A stretch of 12,939 bases of DNA from an uncultured Clostridia bacterium (GCA_937886445.1 CALGBY010000008.1:1-12939), one strand, 5' to 3'. Shown: positions 1-7,513, counted from the first letter of the stretch. Program-made: numbers and translations. The notes: generated from the letters alone by a model not told the origin.

Positions 1-148
1 TGTTTTCTTGACTGTGCTTGTTTGCCTACCGCATTTTTAAATGAGATGACCCTGCAGGCATAACGGCACTTGTTACAGATATTACAGCCGCAGCAAAACA
101 AAAAACGGTATTGTGAAGGCAGCGGAAAAGTGCTATGGTAGATGCGAC
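1..148. other. Left-edge segment with no assignable gene
   Basis: No complete gene is visible here. Two plus-strand frames are open from the window edge: one stops with TAA at 61-63, the other with TAA at 38-40. The second would encode a short hydrophobic peptide (VFLTVLVCLPHF) that could be the end of an upstream membrane protein, but twelve residues are too few to claim it. No convincing promoter for the following phosphatase gene was found; a TTGACT at 8-13 has no well-spaced -10 partner. Confidence 0.3.
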
Positions 149-177
149 GGCAGACCGCTTTCCCGAAGCGGTCTGTC
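149..177. promoter_or_regulatory. Perfect 10-bp stem-loop upstream of the HAD gene
   Basis: CAGACCGCTT (151-160) and AAGCGGTCTG (166-175) are perfect inverted repeats around the 5-nt loop TCCCG. A G-T and a G-C pair can extend the stem to 149-177. It ends about 17 bp before the AAGGA ribosome binding site of the next gene. Neither strand has a T-run after it, so it is not a standard intrinsic terminator. It could be the end of an upstream transcript, a leader hairpin or an operator. Confidence 0.5.
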
Positions 178-209
178 ACATCAAAACACGGCAAAAGGAA
201 GCAGCTCGT

Positions 210-857
210 ATGAAAAAAGCGATCATTCTCGATTTGGACGGCACCCTTGTCAATTCACTTCCGGATATTTCGGCGGCGATGAACAGAAGCCTTGAAAAGC
301 ACGGTCTTCCCCCTTTTCCCGAGGACAGCTACCGGTATATGGTGGGAAAAGGCGTTTTTCACCTTACACGCTGCGCCGTTAACGGGCAGGATGACCGTTT
401 TGACGAAGTACTTAAGGATTATATGGCGGACTATTCCGAAAACTGCCTTGTGAATTCCTATGCCTATTCCGGAATGAGGGAAGCACTGCTTACCCTTTCG
501 GAAAAGGGTTTTTCACTTTGTGTATTCAGCAATAAGGATCAGGCTGACGCGGAGCAGGTGGTGCGTTTCTGCTATCCTGATATACAGTTTGCCTGCATAC
601 GCGGGCGAAATGACGGTGTTCCCGTCAAGCCCGACCCTGCCGGCGCGCTGCTGATCGCGTCCGGGCTCGGCATCCGTGCAAACGAATGCTGGTATGTGGG
701 AGATACCTCTACCGATATGCAGTGCGGAAACGCCGCCGGAATGGAAACCATCGGTGTGCTTTGGGGGTTCAGAACAGAATCAGAGCTTCTTGAAAGCGGA
801 GCCTGTCACATTGCGAAACGTCCGGCTGACCTTGTCGGGATCGCTCTGCCGGAATAG
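210..857 (+). CDS. HAD-superfamily hydrolase, phosphoglycolate phosphatase-like
   Basis: This 215-residue cytoplasmic protein is a member of the haloacid dehalogenase phosphatases, most like the Gph/PGP branch, which hydrolyse small phosphate monoesters with Mg2+. All four catalytic motifs are present: motif I DLDGT (nucleophile D8, general acid/base D10), motif II around S107-N108, motif III lysine K140 in VKPDP, and motif IV GDTSTDM (D165, D169). The stretch between motifs I and II (about residues 16-85) is a small helical C1 cap. The start was set at 210 because AAGGA lies 9 nt upstream; an in-frame ATG at 135 would add 25 residues before the first beta strand and would translate through a stem-loop. 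The gene converges on the nucleoside transporter operon and seems to be transcribed alone. The substrate cannot be told from sequence: phosphoglycolate, pyrophosphate or nucleoside phosphates are all possible. Confidence 0.88.
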   Translation: MKKAIILDLDGTLVNSLPDISAAMNRSLEKHGLPPFPEDSYRYMVGKGVFHLTRCAVNGQDDRFDEVLKDYMADYSENCLVNSYAYSGMREALLTLSEKGFSLCVFSNKDQADAEQVVRFCYPDIQFACIRGRNDGVPVKPDPAGALLIASGLGIRANECWYVGDTSTDMQCGNAAGMETIGVLWGFRTESELLESGACHIAKRPADLVGIALPE

Positions 858-914
858 CGCACTCATATAGCCAGGCATCCGGATAAAGCACCGACAGGCC
901 GCCTGAATACGGGA

Positions 915-966
915 AGGGGCTACGAAAGAACCCAAATGTGTTCTTTCGCAGCCCCTGTGTGTTTTT
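915..966 (+). terminator. Intrinsic terminator of the HAD gene, possibly shared with the convergent operon
   Basis: Arms 915-931 and 940-956 form a 17-position stem with one A-C mismatch (AGGGGCT..CGAAAGAAC against GTTCTTTCG..AGCCCCT) and an 8-nt loop. On the plus strand it is followed by GTGTGTTTTTG, a fair U-tract. A second small hairpin (TGCGGT 966-971 with ACCGCA 978-983), followed by CGGTGTTTT, sits just downstream. On the minus strand the large hairpin lies 38 bp after the second permease's stop but has no U-tract, so it may only stabilise the 3' end of that operon. Confidence 0.85.
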
Positions 967-994
967 GCGGTTCAAATACCGCACGGTGTTTTCA

Positions 995-2017
995 TTATCT
1001 CATGCCCTTATCGTAAGGAATACCCTCCGCCTTGGGAGCACGGGAAGATTTGGAGGTAAACGCCAGAACGATCAGCGTGATCAGATAAGGAAGCAGACGG
1101 TACAGATTCACATTGATCCCCAACTCCGCAAGCATAAACACGCCGTCTCCGTTGATATCCAAAGAGGAATAGCAAGCCGCGATGCACTTGAACAAGCCAA
1201 ACAGCAGCGCGCCCAGCGCGATATTGAGAGGTTTCCAGTTACCGAAGATCATAACAGCCAGTGCCAGGAAGCCGAATCCCGCCACATCGCCGGTGCTCGC
1301 GCAGTCCGCGGTCGTCATAGCATACACAAAACCGCCGATACCGGCCAGCGCGCCGGAAATGAGGACACCGATATAACGCATCTTGAACACATTGATGCCA
1401 AGGCTCGCGGACGCCTGAGGATTTTCACCGCAGGAACGAAGACGCAGGCCAAAGCGTGTCTTGTACATGATCACAGCCAGTACGACATAGAGCAAGATGC
1501 AGACATATGTAGCCGGGTACACCTTATCCAGGAAAGCATTCACAAAGAAATTGTTCGTGCCTTCAAGACCGATGTTTGCCTTCTGGAGCATAAACCAGTT
1601 CGCGCTGCCGCCCGTGATCAGCATGTTATTCTGATTGGCGATCAGGCGGTTGAAGAACAGTACGATGGCGGGAGCCAGAAGGTTCAGCGCGGTGCCGCCG
1701 ATGGTTTGGTCCGCCTTCAGGCTGATAGCGGCAAACGCCAGCAGCAGCGAAAATACGGCGCCCATCACAGCACACACAAGCATCGTAAGAAGCATCAAAC
1801 CGTTCTTGCAGAGAATGTCCCCGTTCTCAAAGGCGATCCTGAATACATCCCACTGCTGGGCGATGCGCACAAACAGCACACCGATAAAGGCACCGAAAAT
1901 CATGATTCCTTCAAGAGCAAGGTTGATCACACCGCTCCGTTCGGCAAAAACGCCGGCCAAAGCTACGATCATCAGAGGTACCGCATAAATCAATAACTGT
2001 CTCACCAGAAAATCCAT
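995..2017 (-). CDS. Nucleoside-type ABC transporter permease (BPD_transp_2 family, NupQ-like)
   Basis: This 340-residue polytopic membrane protein is the second permease of a BMP/Nup-type nucleoside importer. The N-terminal segment leads into a characteristic ERSGVINLALEGIM motif (about residues 26-39), typical of the branched-chain/ribose-type permease family, and hydrophobic helices fill the rest of the protein. Start choice: ATG at 2017 is 9 nt from a G6 Shine-Dalgarno run (2027-2032) and lies 2 bp past the stop of the preceding permease. A TTG at 2023 would overlap that stop but sits only 3 nt from the G-run, so it is less likely. It is the last gene of the operon. By family precedent it pairs with the upstream permease as a heterodimeric channel energised by the double ATPase. 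The substrate class (purine or pyrimidine nucleosides) is inferred from the family. Confidence 0.93.
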   Translation of the reverse strand: MDFLVRQLLIYAVPLMIVALAGVFAERSGVINLALEGIMIFGAFIGVLFVRIAQQWDVFRIAFENGDILCKNGLMLLTMLVCAVMGAVFSLLLAFAAISLKADQTIGGTALNLLAPAIVLFFNRLIANQNNMLITGGSANWFMLQKANIGLEGTNNFFVNAFLDKVYPATYVCILLYVVLAVIMYKTRFGLRLRSCGENPQASASLGINVFKMRYIGVLISGALAGIGGFVYAMTTADCASTGDVAGFGFLALAVMIFGNWKPLNIALGALLFGLFKCIAACYSSLDINGDGVFMLAELGINVNLYRLLPYLITLIVLAFTSKSSRAPKAEGIPYDKGMR

Positions 2018-2019
2018 GA

Positions 2020-3243
2020 TCAATGTCCCCCCTTTGCATCCTTGGCAGCCTTTGCCTGAGCAGGTTTGGCAGGTTCAGAACCGCGAAGATCATCCTTATG
2101 TTTGTTCTTCTTGCCCAACCACATTTTGATGATCAGCGAGAAGGCTGACATGTAAACGATCACAGCGGTGATAACATCCGTAATGTACTCGTTGAAGGAG
2201 GTCATATTCTTCAGCTGCTGTCCGTTGACCGACAGCATGGACATGAACATACCGGAGAAAATGACGCCCACGGAGTTGTTGGAAGCGAGCAGAGCTACGG
2301 GAATTCCGTTAAAGCCTTCAGCAGGAAGCGTCTGATAGGTGCTCCAGGCAAATTCCGTGTTGCCACTCAGCCAGTACAGCGCAGCGCCTACACCGGCGAG
2401 CGCACCGGCAAGCGCCATGGAGATCACGATCTTCTGCTTATCCCTGATACCGGCATAGCGGGCCGCGTAGCGGTTGGATCCGCAGGCCTGCAGCTCATAT
2501 CCGAAGGTGGTGCGGCGGAAGATTACATACATGATCACAGCAAATACTATGGTGACCAGGAATCCGGCGTTCACCTGACTTCCGGCGAAAATACGGTCCA
2601 GACCAAGCTTTGATGTGGCTACATTATTGAAGGTCGTCTTGTAAATGAACTGGGTTTTCGTGCCTTCCACCATGTTCTTGTAGCTGCTGATATCAAACAG
2701 CCAGGTAACGAGGTTCGCGGCGATCCAGTTTGTCATAATGCACGAAATGACCTCGTTGATATTGAGCATCGCCTTAAGCAATCCGGGGATCGCGCCCCAC
2801 AGCGCACCCGCCAGGAAGCCGGCAAGCAGTGCCAGCAGCCAGATCAGCCAGGACGGCAGCACTGCGGCGGGAAGGGAAAGCGCCACAAATATCGTAGCGC
2901 AGGTGCCGGCAAGATACTGTCCCGAAGCACCGATGTTGAACAGGCCGGTCTTGTTGGCAACAGCCACGGAAAGACCCGTCATGATCAGCGGCATGGCCGT
3001 GAAAAGCATGTTGCCGATCTTAGCGGCATTGAAGCCGAAGATCAGGGCGCCGCTCTCTGTTGTACCTGTGCAGAACATACCGAGGGCAACAAGGCCTATA
3101 CCGTTTATGACCTCTGTTGCGCTCATTCCGTTAGCCAGACCGATGATGAAAATGATCAGGCATCCCGAAAGAAGACCAATAGCAATGGACATCAGGGAAG
3201 CAAAAATCGCTCGCAGCCCTTCTCTGTTTTTACTGTTGTTCAT
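2020..3243 (-). CDS. Nucleoside-type ABC transporter permease (BPD_transp_2 family, NupP-like)
   Basis: This 407-residue polytopic inner-membrane protein is the first permease of the importer. After a short polar N-terminus there are strongly hydrophobic segments, starting about residues 12-36. The family motif GLFNIGASGQ lies at about 100-109, matching the GLFNIGxxGQ pattern of nucleoside and sugar permeases. The C-terminus (about 376-407) is a hydrophilic, Lys/Ala-rich tail, probably cytoplasmic. The start at 3243 overlaps the ATPase stop as ATGA, and the ribosome binding site AGGAGG (3254-3259) lies inside the end of the ATPase gene, which points to translational coupling. It is longer than the second permease (340 residues), as is usual for this pair. 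Confidence 0.93.
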   Translation of the reverse strand: MNNSKNREGLRAIFASLMSIAIGLLSGCLIIFIIGLANGMSATEVINGIGLVALGMFCTGTTESGALIFGFNAAKIGNMLFTAMPLIMTGLSVAVANKTGLFNIGASGQYLAGTCATIFVALSLPAAVLPSWLIWLLALLAGFLAGALWGAIPGLLKAMLNINEVISCIMTNWIAANLVTWLFDISSYKNMVEGTKTQFIYKTTFNNVATSKLGLDRIFAGSQVNAGFLVTIVFAVIMYVIFRRTTFGYELQACGSNRYAARYAGIRDKQKIVISMALAGALAGVGAALYWLSGNTEFAWSTYQTLPAEGFNGIPVALLASNNSVGVIFSGMFMSMLSVNGQQLKNMTSFNEYITDVITAVIVYMSAFSLIIKMWLGKKNKHKDDLRGSEPAKPAQAKAAKDAKGGH

Positions 3244-4829
3244 TCGTCCTTCACCTCCTGACGCTTCGCTCCGGCCATATACAGTCCCAGTTCCTCAACT
3301 GTGACCTTCTTGGGGTCAAACTCGCCTACGATCTCGCCTTCATACATTACCAGAATGCGGTCTGAAAGGTTCATGACCTCATCCAGCTCCAGAGATACCA
3401 GCAATACCGCCTTTCCCTCATCGCGCTTAGCCACCAGCTGCTTATGGATGTACTCAATGGCACCAACATCCAATCCGCGCGTGGGCTGGCAGGCGATCAC
3501 AAGAGGAAGACCGCGGTCCAGTTCTCTGGCTACGATCACCTTTTGCTGGTTGCCGCCCGACATGCTCCGCGCCTTGGTGATCACGCCCTGACCGGAACGA
3601 ATGTCGTACTGATCTATCAGGCTGTTTGCGTACTTGCGCACTTCATCGAAGCGGATAAATCCCATTTTCTGGAACTGCGGCTCAAAGTAGCGCTGAAGCA
3701 CCATATTCTGTTCAAGCGTGTAATCCAGAACAAGGCCGTGTTTATGACGATCCTCGGGAATGTGGGACATGCCCGCCTCGCTGCGCCTGCGGATAGGAAT
3801 GTTTGTGATATCATGCCCGCACAGGGTGATTTTTCCCTGATGCGGTTTATCCAGCCCGGTAAGCGCGTTCACCAGTTCACTCTGACCGTTTCCGTCAATA
3901 CCGGCAATGCAGAGGATCTCACCGGCGTGCGCCGTAAAGCTTACGTTCTTTACGGCATCCCGCTTGTAAAGCTTGCTGAGCACATGAAGGTTCTCCACCT
4001 TGAGTACGGCGTCTTCCGGTTTTGCTTCGGCCTTATCAACTACCAGCTGCACCGGACGGCCGACCATCATACTGGAAAGCTCCTGCTTGGTGGTATCGCA
4101 GGTATTCACCGTGCCGATATAGCGCCCCTTGCGAAGAACGGAAACACGGTCGGAAACCTCCATGATCTCATTCAGCTTATGCGAAATGAAAAGGATGGAT
4201 TTGCCTTCACGGGCCAGTCCCTTCATGATCTGCATCAGCTCTTCGATCTCCTGCGGAGTCAATACGGCAGTAGGCTCATCAAAGATCAATACCTCGTTAT
4301 CACGATAGAGCATCTTCAATATCTCGACACGCTGCTGCATGCCCACCGTGATGTCTTCGATCTTCGCGTCCAGATCCACCTTCAGGCCATACCGTTCCGA
4401 CAGTTCCGTTACTTTCTTTCTGGCCGATTTGCGGCTCAGAAAACCGGCTTTCGTATCTTCCGCTCCCAGAATGATGTTATCAAGCACGGTAAAGACATCC
4501 ACCAGTTTGAAATGCTGGTGCACCATACCGATATGCAGAGCCGTCGCGTCGTTGGGAGATTTGATATGAACAGTCTTCCCGTCCTTGCGGATCTCGCCCT
4601 TTTCAGGCTGATACATACCGAAAAGGACACTCATCAGTGTACTTTTTCCGGCACCGTTTTCACCCAGCAGAGCATGGATCTCTCCGCGCCGCAGCTGAAG
4701 CGTGATGTCATCATTGGCTTTGATACCGGGAAATTCTTTTGTGATATGCAGCATTTCTATTACATAATCCTGATTTCCCGTCTGTTCGGAAATGACTTTG
4801 TTTTCAGTCATTGTAGGATCAAAATCCAT
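3240..4829 (-). CDS. Double-domain ABC transporter ATPase for nucleoside uptake (NupO-like)
   Basis: This 529-residue cytoplasmic ATPase has two fused nucleotide-binding domains and drives the two permeases. Domain 1 is complete: Walker A GENGAGKST (56-64), Q-loop Q105, signature VGMQQ (162-166), Walker B VLIFDE (180-185) and H-loop H217. Domain 2 (about 275-520) keeps a strong signature, SGGNQQ (424-429), but its Walker A is degenerate (GIDGNGQSE, lysine replaced by Q316). Its Walker B region reads ACQPTRGLD with no catalytic Asp-Glu, and the H-loop histidine is missing (VSLELDE). This asymmetry is normal for the sugar/nucleoside ATPase family, where only one site hydrolyses efficiently. The start at 4829 has GAAGGGAG 8 nt upstream. 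The gene lies 43 bp after the lipoprotein gene with no terminator between, and overlaps the next gene by 4 bp. Confidence 0.95.
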   Translation of the reverse strand: MDFDPTMTENKVISEQTGNQDYVIEMLHITKEFPGIKANDDITLQLRRGEIHALLGENGAGKSTLMSVLFGMYQPEKGEIRKDGKTVHIKSPNDATALHIGMVHQHFKLVDVFTVLDNIILGAEDTKAGFLSRKSARKKVTELSERYGLKVDLDAKIEDITVGMQQRVEILKMLYRDNEVLIFDEPTAVLTPQEIEELMQIMKGLAREGKSILFISHKLNEIMEVSDRVSVLRKGRYIGTVNTCDTTKQELSSMMVGRPVQLVVDKAEAKPEDAVLKVENLHVLSKLYKRDAVKNVSFTAHAGEILCIAGIDGNGQSELVNALTGLDKPHQGKITLCGHDITNIPIRRRSEAGMSHIPEDRHKHGLVLDYTLEQNMVLQRYFEPQFQKMGFIRFDEVRKYANSLIDQYDIRSGQGVITKARSMSGGNQQKVIVARELDRGLPLVIACQPTRGLDVGAIEYIHKQLVAKRDEGKAVLLVSLELDEVMNLSDRILVMYEGEIVGEFDPKKVTVEELGLYMAGAKRQEVKDE

Positions 4830-4872
4830 ATTAAGCGCTCCCTTCGATTTTTTCAGGCTGATCAGGCAGGGG

Positions 4873-6129
4873 TCATTCCGAAATCGAAATACGTATCACA
4901 GGGCGTATTCCGGCATGCCCGTAATTAACAAAGTAACCGTCCGTCTCAACAGAGCCGTCACTGCGTACCAGCTGCGCGCTGTCATTCCTGCAGTCTCTCA
5001 GCCACCACCAGGCGTTTCCGGAATCATCCGTCCATACACCCATGGCGGTACCCAGCTTCGTAACGCCGCCGCGGATATATTCACCGCAATACTTTCCCGC
5101 TTCCTCGGCGCTGAAAAGAAATACTTTATCATTCACTCCGATATCCACCCCGGTCATCTCTGTGAGCAGCATGGATTTTTCCTCACCGGTAAAGCCGTTC
5201 AAAAACTCGCTGTTCAGATAAAGGCGCACGGAGCTCTGCTCCCAGTTTGTGGCAGTCCAGGTCTTGTTATACTGCTTGCATTCCAATACCTTGGACGCCA
5301 TCATCAGCAGATTGTCGCCTTCTCTTGAAAGGATGATCCATTCTATCGGCTCAATACCATCATACACATTATTGTCCTGTTCCAGAGAACCGAATTCAAT
5401 GATGTTTCCCACGCTGTACTTTTTCTCTCTGGCGGAGATCAGTTTTTCATCCGTGCTCAGCCAGTTCTTGACGATTCTTCCGTTCTCGTCAACGTAGGTG
5501 CGGATGGATTCAAGGTTCTCGTATGCCAGATCATATTCTCCTGCTTCAAACAAACGGCAGCCGTATACATATACACAGCGACGACTGTCGTCATTTTTCC
5601 CGGCCTGCTGATAGTAGCCGGCGGCAGTTTCATAATCCTCGTTCTTTTCAAAGATCAAAGCGCACTGTTCGCATGCGTTTTTGTAGATTTTTGAAGCTTT
5701 TTTCGTAGGGCCGAGGCCATAGGATCCCAATTCGAGAGAGATCAGAGAAGCCTTAACGAAATAATCCAGCTTCTTCTCATCGTTCTCCGCCAGACCGCCG
5801 GCATTATTCAGGCACGATGACTGATAGAAACGGGCCTTCTGAGCACGGGTGGAGGATTTTTCTGCAGCCTGATTGGGAACATACTCGCCCAATTCCTCAA
5901 ACACAGCCGCGACAGAAGAAAACTTATCCGCCAGGCCGGCATAATATGCCTCGGTCTGTTCCGCCGGTGCATCCGCCTCCGCGATGTATTCATCCAGTTT
6001 TGCTGTCGCATCACTGTAGGATTCTGCCTTGTGCGGATCACTGCCGCTGTCTTTCTTCTCACCGCAGCCGCAAAGGCTCACAGCAAGTGCAAGAGCGAGC
6101 AGTACCGCCAATACTTTTTTCACATGCAT
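4873..6129 (-). CDS. Lipoprotein with TPR-like helical region and C-terminal DUF6273 domain
   Basis: This 418-residue exported protein begins with a lipoprotein signal: charged MHVKK, a hydrophobic core, then LCGC with C22 as the likely lipidated cysteine, followed by a polar linker. Residues about 39-237 are helical and rich in paired Tyr/Ala/Leu positions (for example DYETAAGYYQQAG and AGEYDLAYENLE), like degenerate TPR repeats. Residues about 239-416 match the DUF6273 pattern: FGSLEQDN, EPIEWIIL, a Y-rich WEQSSVRLYLN segment, DKVFLFS, WWWLRD and a final GIRPVIRI. The domain's function is unknown; the conserved aromatics could suggest a ligand-binding fold, but that is a guess. The start at 6129 is supported by AGGAGG with 8-nt spacing. 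The gene has its own promoter and heads the operon that encodes the transporter ATPase and permeases, an unusual position for this kind of protein. Confidence 0.85.
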   Translation of the reverse strand: MHVKKVLAVLLALALAVSLCGCGEKKDSGSDPHKAESYSDATAKLDEYIAEADAPAEQTEAYYAGLADKFSSVAAVFEELGEYVPNQAAEKSSTRAQKARFYQSSCLNNAGGLAENDEKKLDYFVKASLISLELGSYGLGPTKKASKIYKNACEQCALIFEKNEDYETAAGYYQQAGKNDDSRRCVYVYGCRLFEAGEYDLAYENLESIRTYVDENGRIVKNWLSTDEKLISAREKKYSVGNIIEFGSLEQDNNVYDGIEPIEWIILSREGDNLLMMASKVLECKQYNKTWTATNWEQSSVRLYLNSEFLNGFTGEEKSMLLTEMTGVDIGVNDKVFLFSAEEAGKYCGEYIRGGVTKLGTAMGVWTDDSGNAWWWLRDCRNDSAQLVRSDGSVETDGYFVNYGHAGIRPVIRISISE

Positions 6130-6166
6130 ACTCTCATCCTCCTATTGTAAACACACTATCTTTTGT

Positions 6167-6195
6167 ATTATAACAGTAAAAAAACGGCGTGGCAA
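6167..6195 (-). promoter_or_regulatory. Sigma-A-type promoter for the lipoprotein-transporter operon
   Basis: On the minus strand, -35 TTGCCA (6190-6195) and a perfect -10 TATAAT (6167-6172) are separated by exactly 17 bp, which includes a run of seven T. Transcription would start near 6160, giving a leader of about 30 nt before the ATG at 6129. This promoter makes the lipoprotein, ATPase and permease genes independent of read-through from the binding-protein gene. Confidence 0.85.
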
Positions 6196-6265
6196 GTATT
6201 TTATCGATCTGATCACCGTTTAGGGGCATAAAAACGCTGCCTGCCGGGGCAGAATGCACCTTTAT

Positions 6266-6300
6266 CAACAAAAGCCGCCGTGCATTGCTGCACGGCGGCT
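6266..6300 (-). terminator. Intrinsic terminator after the BMP binding-protein gene
   Basis: AGCCGCCGTGCA (6273-6284) and TGCACGGCGGCT (6289-6300) form a perfect 12-bp stem with a 4-nt loop. On the minus strand it is followed by TTTTGTTG. It starts 13 bp after the binding protein's stop codon and separates that gene from the transporter operon. Confidence 0.93.
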
Positions 6301-6313
6301 GACCGATCAGATA

Positions 6314-7423
6314 TTACTGATAGATAACAGTCACGTTGGAGAACGCAACATCGGCAATGCCGCCCTCGGTGGGAGCGTTGTTGTCGATCTCGATCTCGCC
6401 GGCCTTTACCAGGTCGAAGATCTCGTTGTACTGTTCAACAGTGAAGTTCGCCATGGACCAGGTATCGGTGGGCAGGCCAACAGCATTGTCAGCTACGCCC
6501 AGGCTGGTGCCGATGCCGCCGATCTCGGCAAAGGTTCCGGCATAGACCTTGGCGATAGCCCACTTGGTGGCTTCGGCCAGGCCCTTCATAGCGGAAGTAA
6601 CAACAGTGTCAGATTCGCTGCTCTGGTCAACGTCAACACCGACTACCTTTCCGTTGTAAGCGGCGGCAGCAGCGGCAACAGACTGGAACATGGAACCACC
6701 GCAGGCGAATACGATCTCGGTGCCGTTCTCATACCAGCCGGAGATCATGGTCTGCAGTTCGGGAGAAGCGGAGAAAGCAGCACCATACTGCCAGGAATAC
6801 TTCATTTCAACGTTCACGCCCATTTCGGCAGCAGCGTCATTGGCGCCCTGCACGAAGCCGTAACCGTAACGGCAGCAAGCGGGGTTGGTTCCGGCACCGC
6901 CGCCGGTGAAGCCCAGCTTGGTGTAGCCTTCCTTCACAACGGCATAACCGGCGAAGTAACCGCACTGCTCTTCGCAGAAAGCGATACCGGCAACGTTGTT
7001 CAGGCCGACGGGATAACCATCAATGAAGATGAAGGAAACATCAGCATATTCAGCAGCAGCCTTGGTCAGAGCGCCTTCCTGCATGAAACCGGCGCAAACG
7101 ACCACCTTGGCACCCGCGTCGCAGGCAGCCTTCATGGCGTCATAGCGGTCATCGTCAGTGGCATTTTCGCCGTTGGCGGGCTGATAATACTTATAGGAGA
7201 GGCCGTTCTCATTGGCATAAAGCTTAACACCGTTCCAGGTGCCCTGGTTGAAGGACTTGTCCTTCAGCTGGCCGACGTCAGTAACAAAGGCCACTTCGTA
7301 GATACCGTTTTCGCTGGTCATGGTATCGGCGATGTCATCAGGATTAACACCCTCAGCAGAAGCGACGGCAACCAGAGACAGCGCCATCATCGCAGCCAGG
7401 ATCAGAGCGAGAAACTTTTTCAT
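6314..7423 (-). CDS. BMP-family substrate-binding protein, probably for nucleosides
   Basis: This 369-residue exported binding protein belongs to the BMP family (TmpC/PnrA, Bacillus NupN). Known members bind purine or pyrimidine nucleosides outside the membrane and hand them to the ABC permeases. Visible family hallmarks are VTDVGQLKDKSFNQGTWNG (48-66), the FCEEQCGYFAGYAV segment (about 149-162), GFTGGG (171-176), a PACCRYGYGFVQG stretch (181-193) and VGVDVDQ (261-267). The signal peptide has no lipobox: MKKF, a hydrophobic core, then ASA-EG, a signal peptidase I site after A23. Seven cysteines are present in the mature protein (C101, C110, C150, C154, C183, C184, C241), which is many for an exported protein. 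Start: AGGAGG lies 8 nt before ATG at 7423. It has its own promoter and terminator, fitting a binding protein made in excess over its transporter. Confidence 0.93.
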   Translation of the reverse strand: MKKFLALILAAMMALSLVAVASAEGVNPDDIADTMTSENGIYEVAFVTDVGQLKDKSFNQGTWNGVKLYANENGLSYKYYQPANGENATDDDRYDAMKAACDAGAKVVVCAGFMQEGALTKAAAEYADVSFIFIDGYPVGLNNVAGIAFCEEQCGYFAGYAVVKEGYTKLGFTGGGAGTNPACCRYGYGFVQGANDAAAEMGVNVEMKYSWQYGAAFSASPELQTMISGWYENGTEIVFACGGSMFQSVAAAAAAYNGKVVGVDVDQSSESDTVVTSAMKGLAEATKWAIAKVYAGTFAEIGGIGTSLGVADNAVGLPTDTWSMANFTVEQYNEIFDLVKAGEIEIDNNAPTEGGIADVAFSNVTVIYQ

Positions 7424-7446
7424 AGTGCATTCCTCCTAATTTTTTA

Positions 7447-7463
7447 TAACGCGCCACGCGTTA
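7447..7463. promoter_or_regulatory. 17-bp inverted repeat in the BMP gene leader, candidate operator
   Basis: TAACGCGCCACGCGTTA is a perfect 7-bp inverted repeat with a 3-bp spacer. It lies 14-30 bp downstream of the -10 box, about +7 to +24 of the predicted transcript and just upstream of the ribosome binding site. A repressor bound here would block transcription; in RNA it could fold into a short hairpin. No regulator is encoded in the window. Confidence 0.6.
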
Positions 7464-7476
7464 CATTTACACTGGC

Positions 7477-7505
7477 ATTATACCAAAGGAAAAATACATT
7501 TGCAA
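7477..7505 (-). promoter_or_regulatory. Sigma-A-type promoter of the BMP binding-protein gene
   Basis: On the minus strand, -35 TTGCAA (7500-7505) and a perfect -10 TATAAT (7477-7482) are separated by 17 bp. The predicted start is near 7470, giving a leader of about 47 nt, too short for a riboswitch. Inverted repeats lie on both sides of it. Confidence 0.88.
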
Positions 7506-7513
7506 TATCATCC

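Noticed and set aside
938..1996. Long plus-strand open frame (352 codons) opposite the second permease gene
   Set aside because: Its product is a Gln/His/Arg-rich, low-hydrophobicity sequence with no recognisable domain. It is antisense to a clear permease with good ribosome binding site and motifs.
4852..4866. Shared 12-mer TCAGGCTGATCA at 4853 and 9523
   Set aside because: Only two short copies with no common structure or position relative to genes; most likely chance.
4830..4872. Possible terminator between the lipoprotein and ATPase genes
   Set aside because: Only short CCTG/CAGG pairings exist and there is an A-run, not a T-run, on the minus strand. The genes are taken as one operon.
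3444..4928. Plus-strand open frame of 494 codons opposite the ATPase gene
   Set aside because: It lies antisense to a textbook double ABC ATPase and shows no domain pattern of its own. Long antisense frames are common opposite genes of this base composition.
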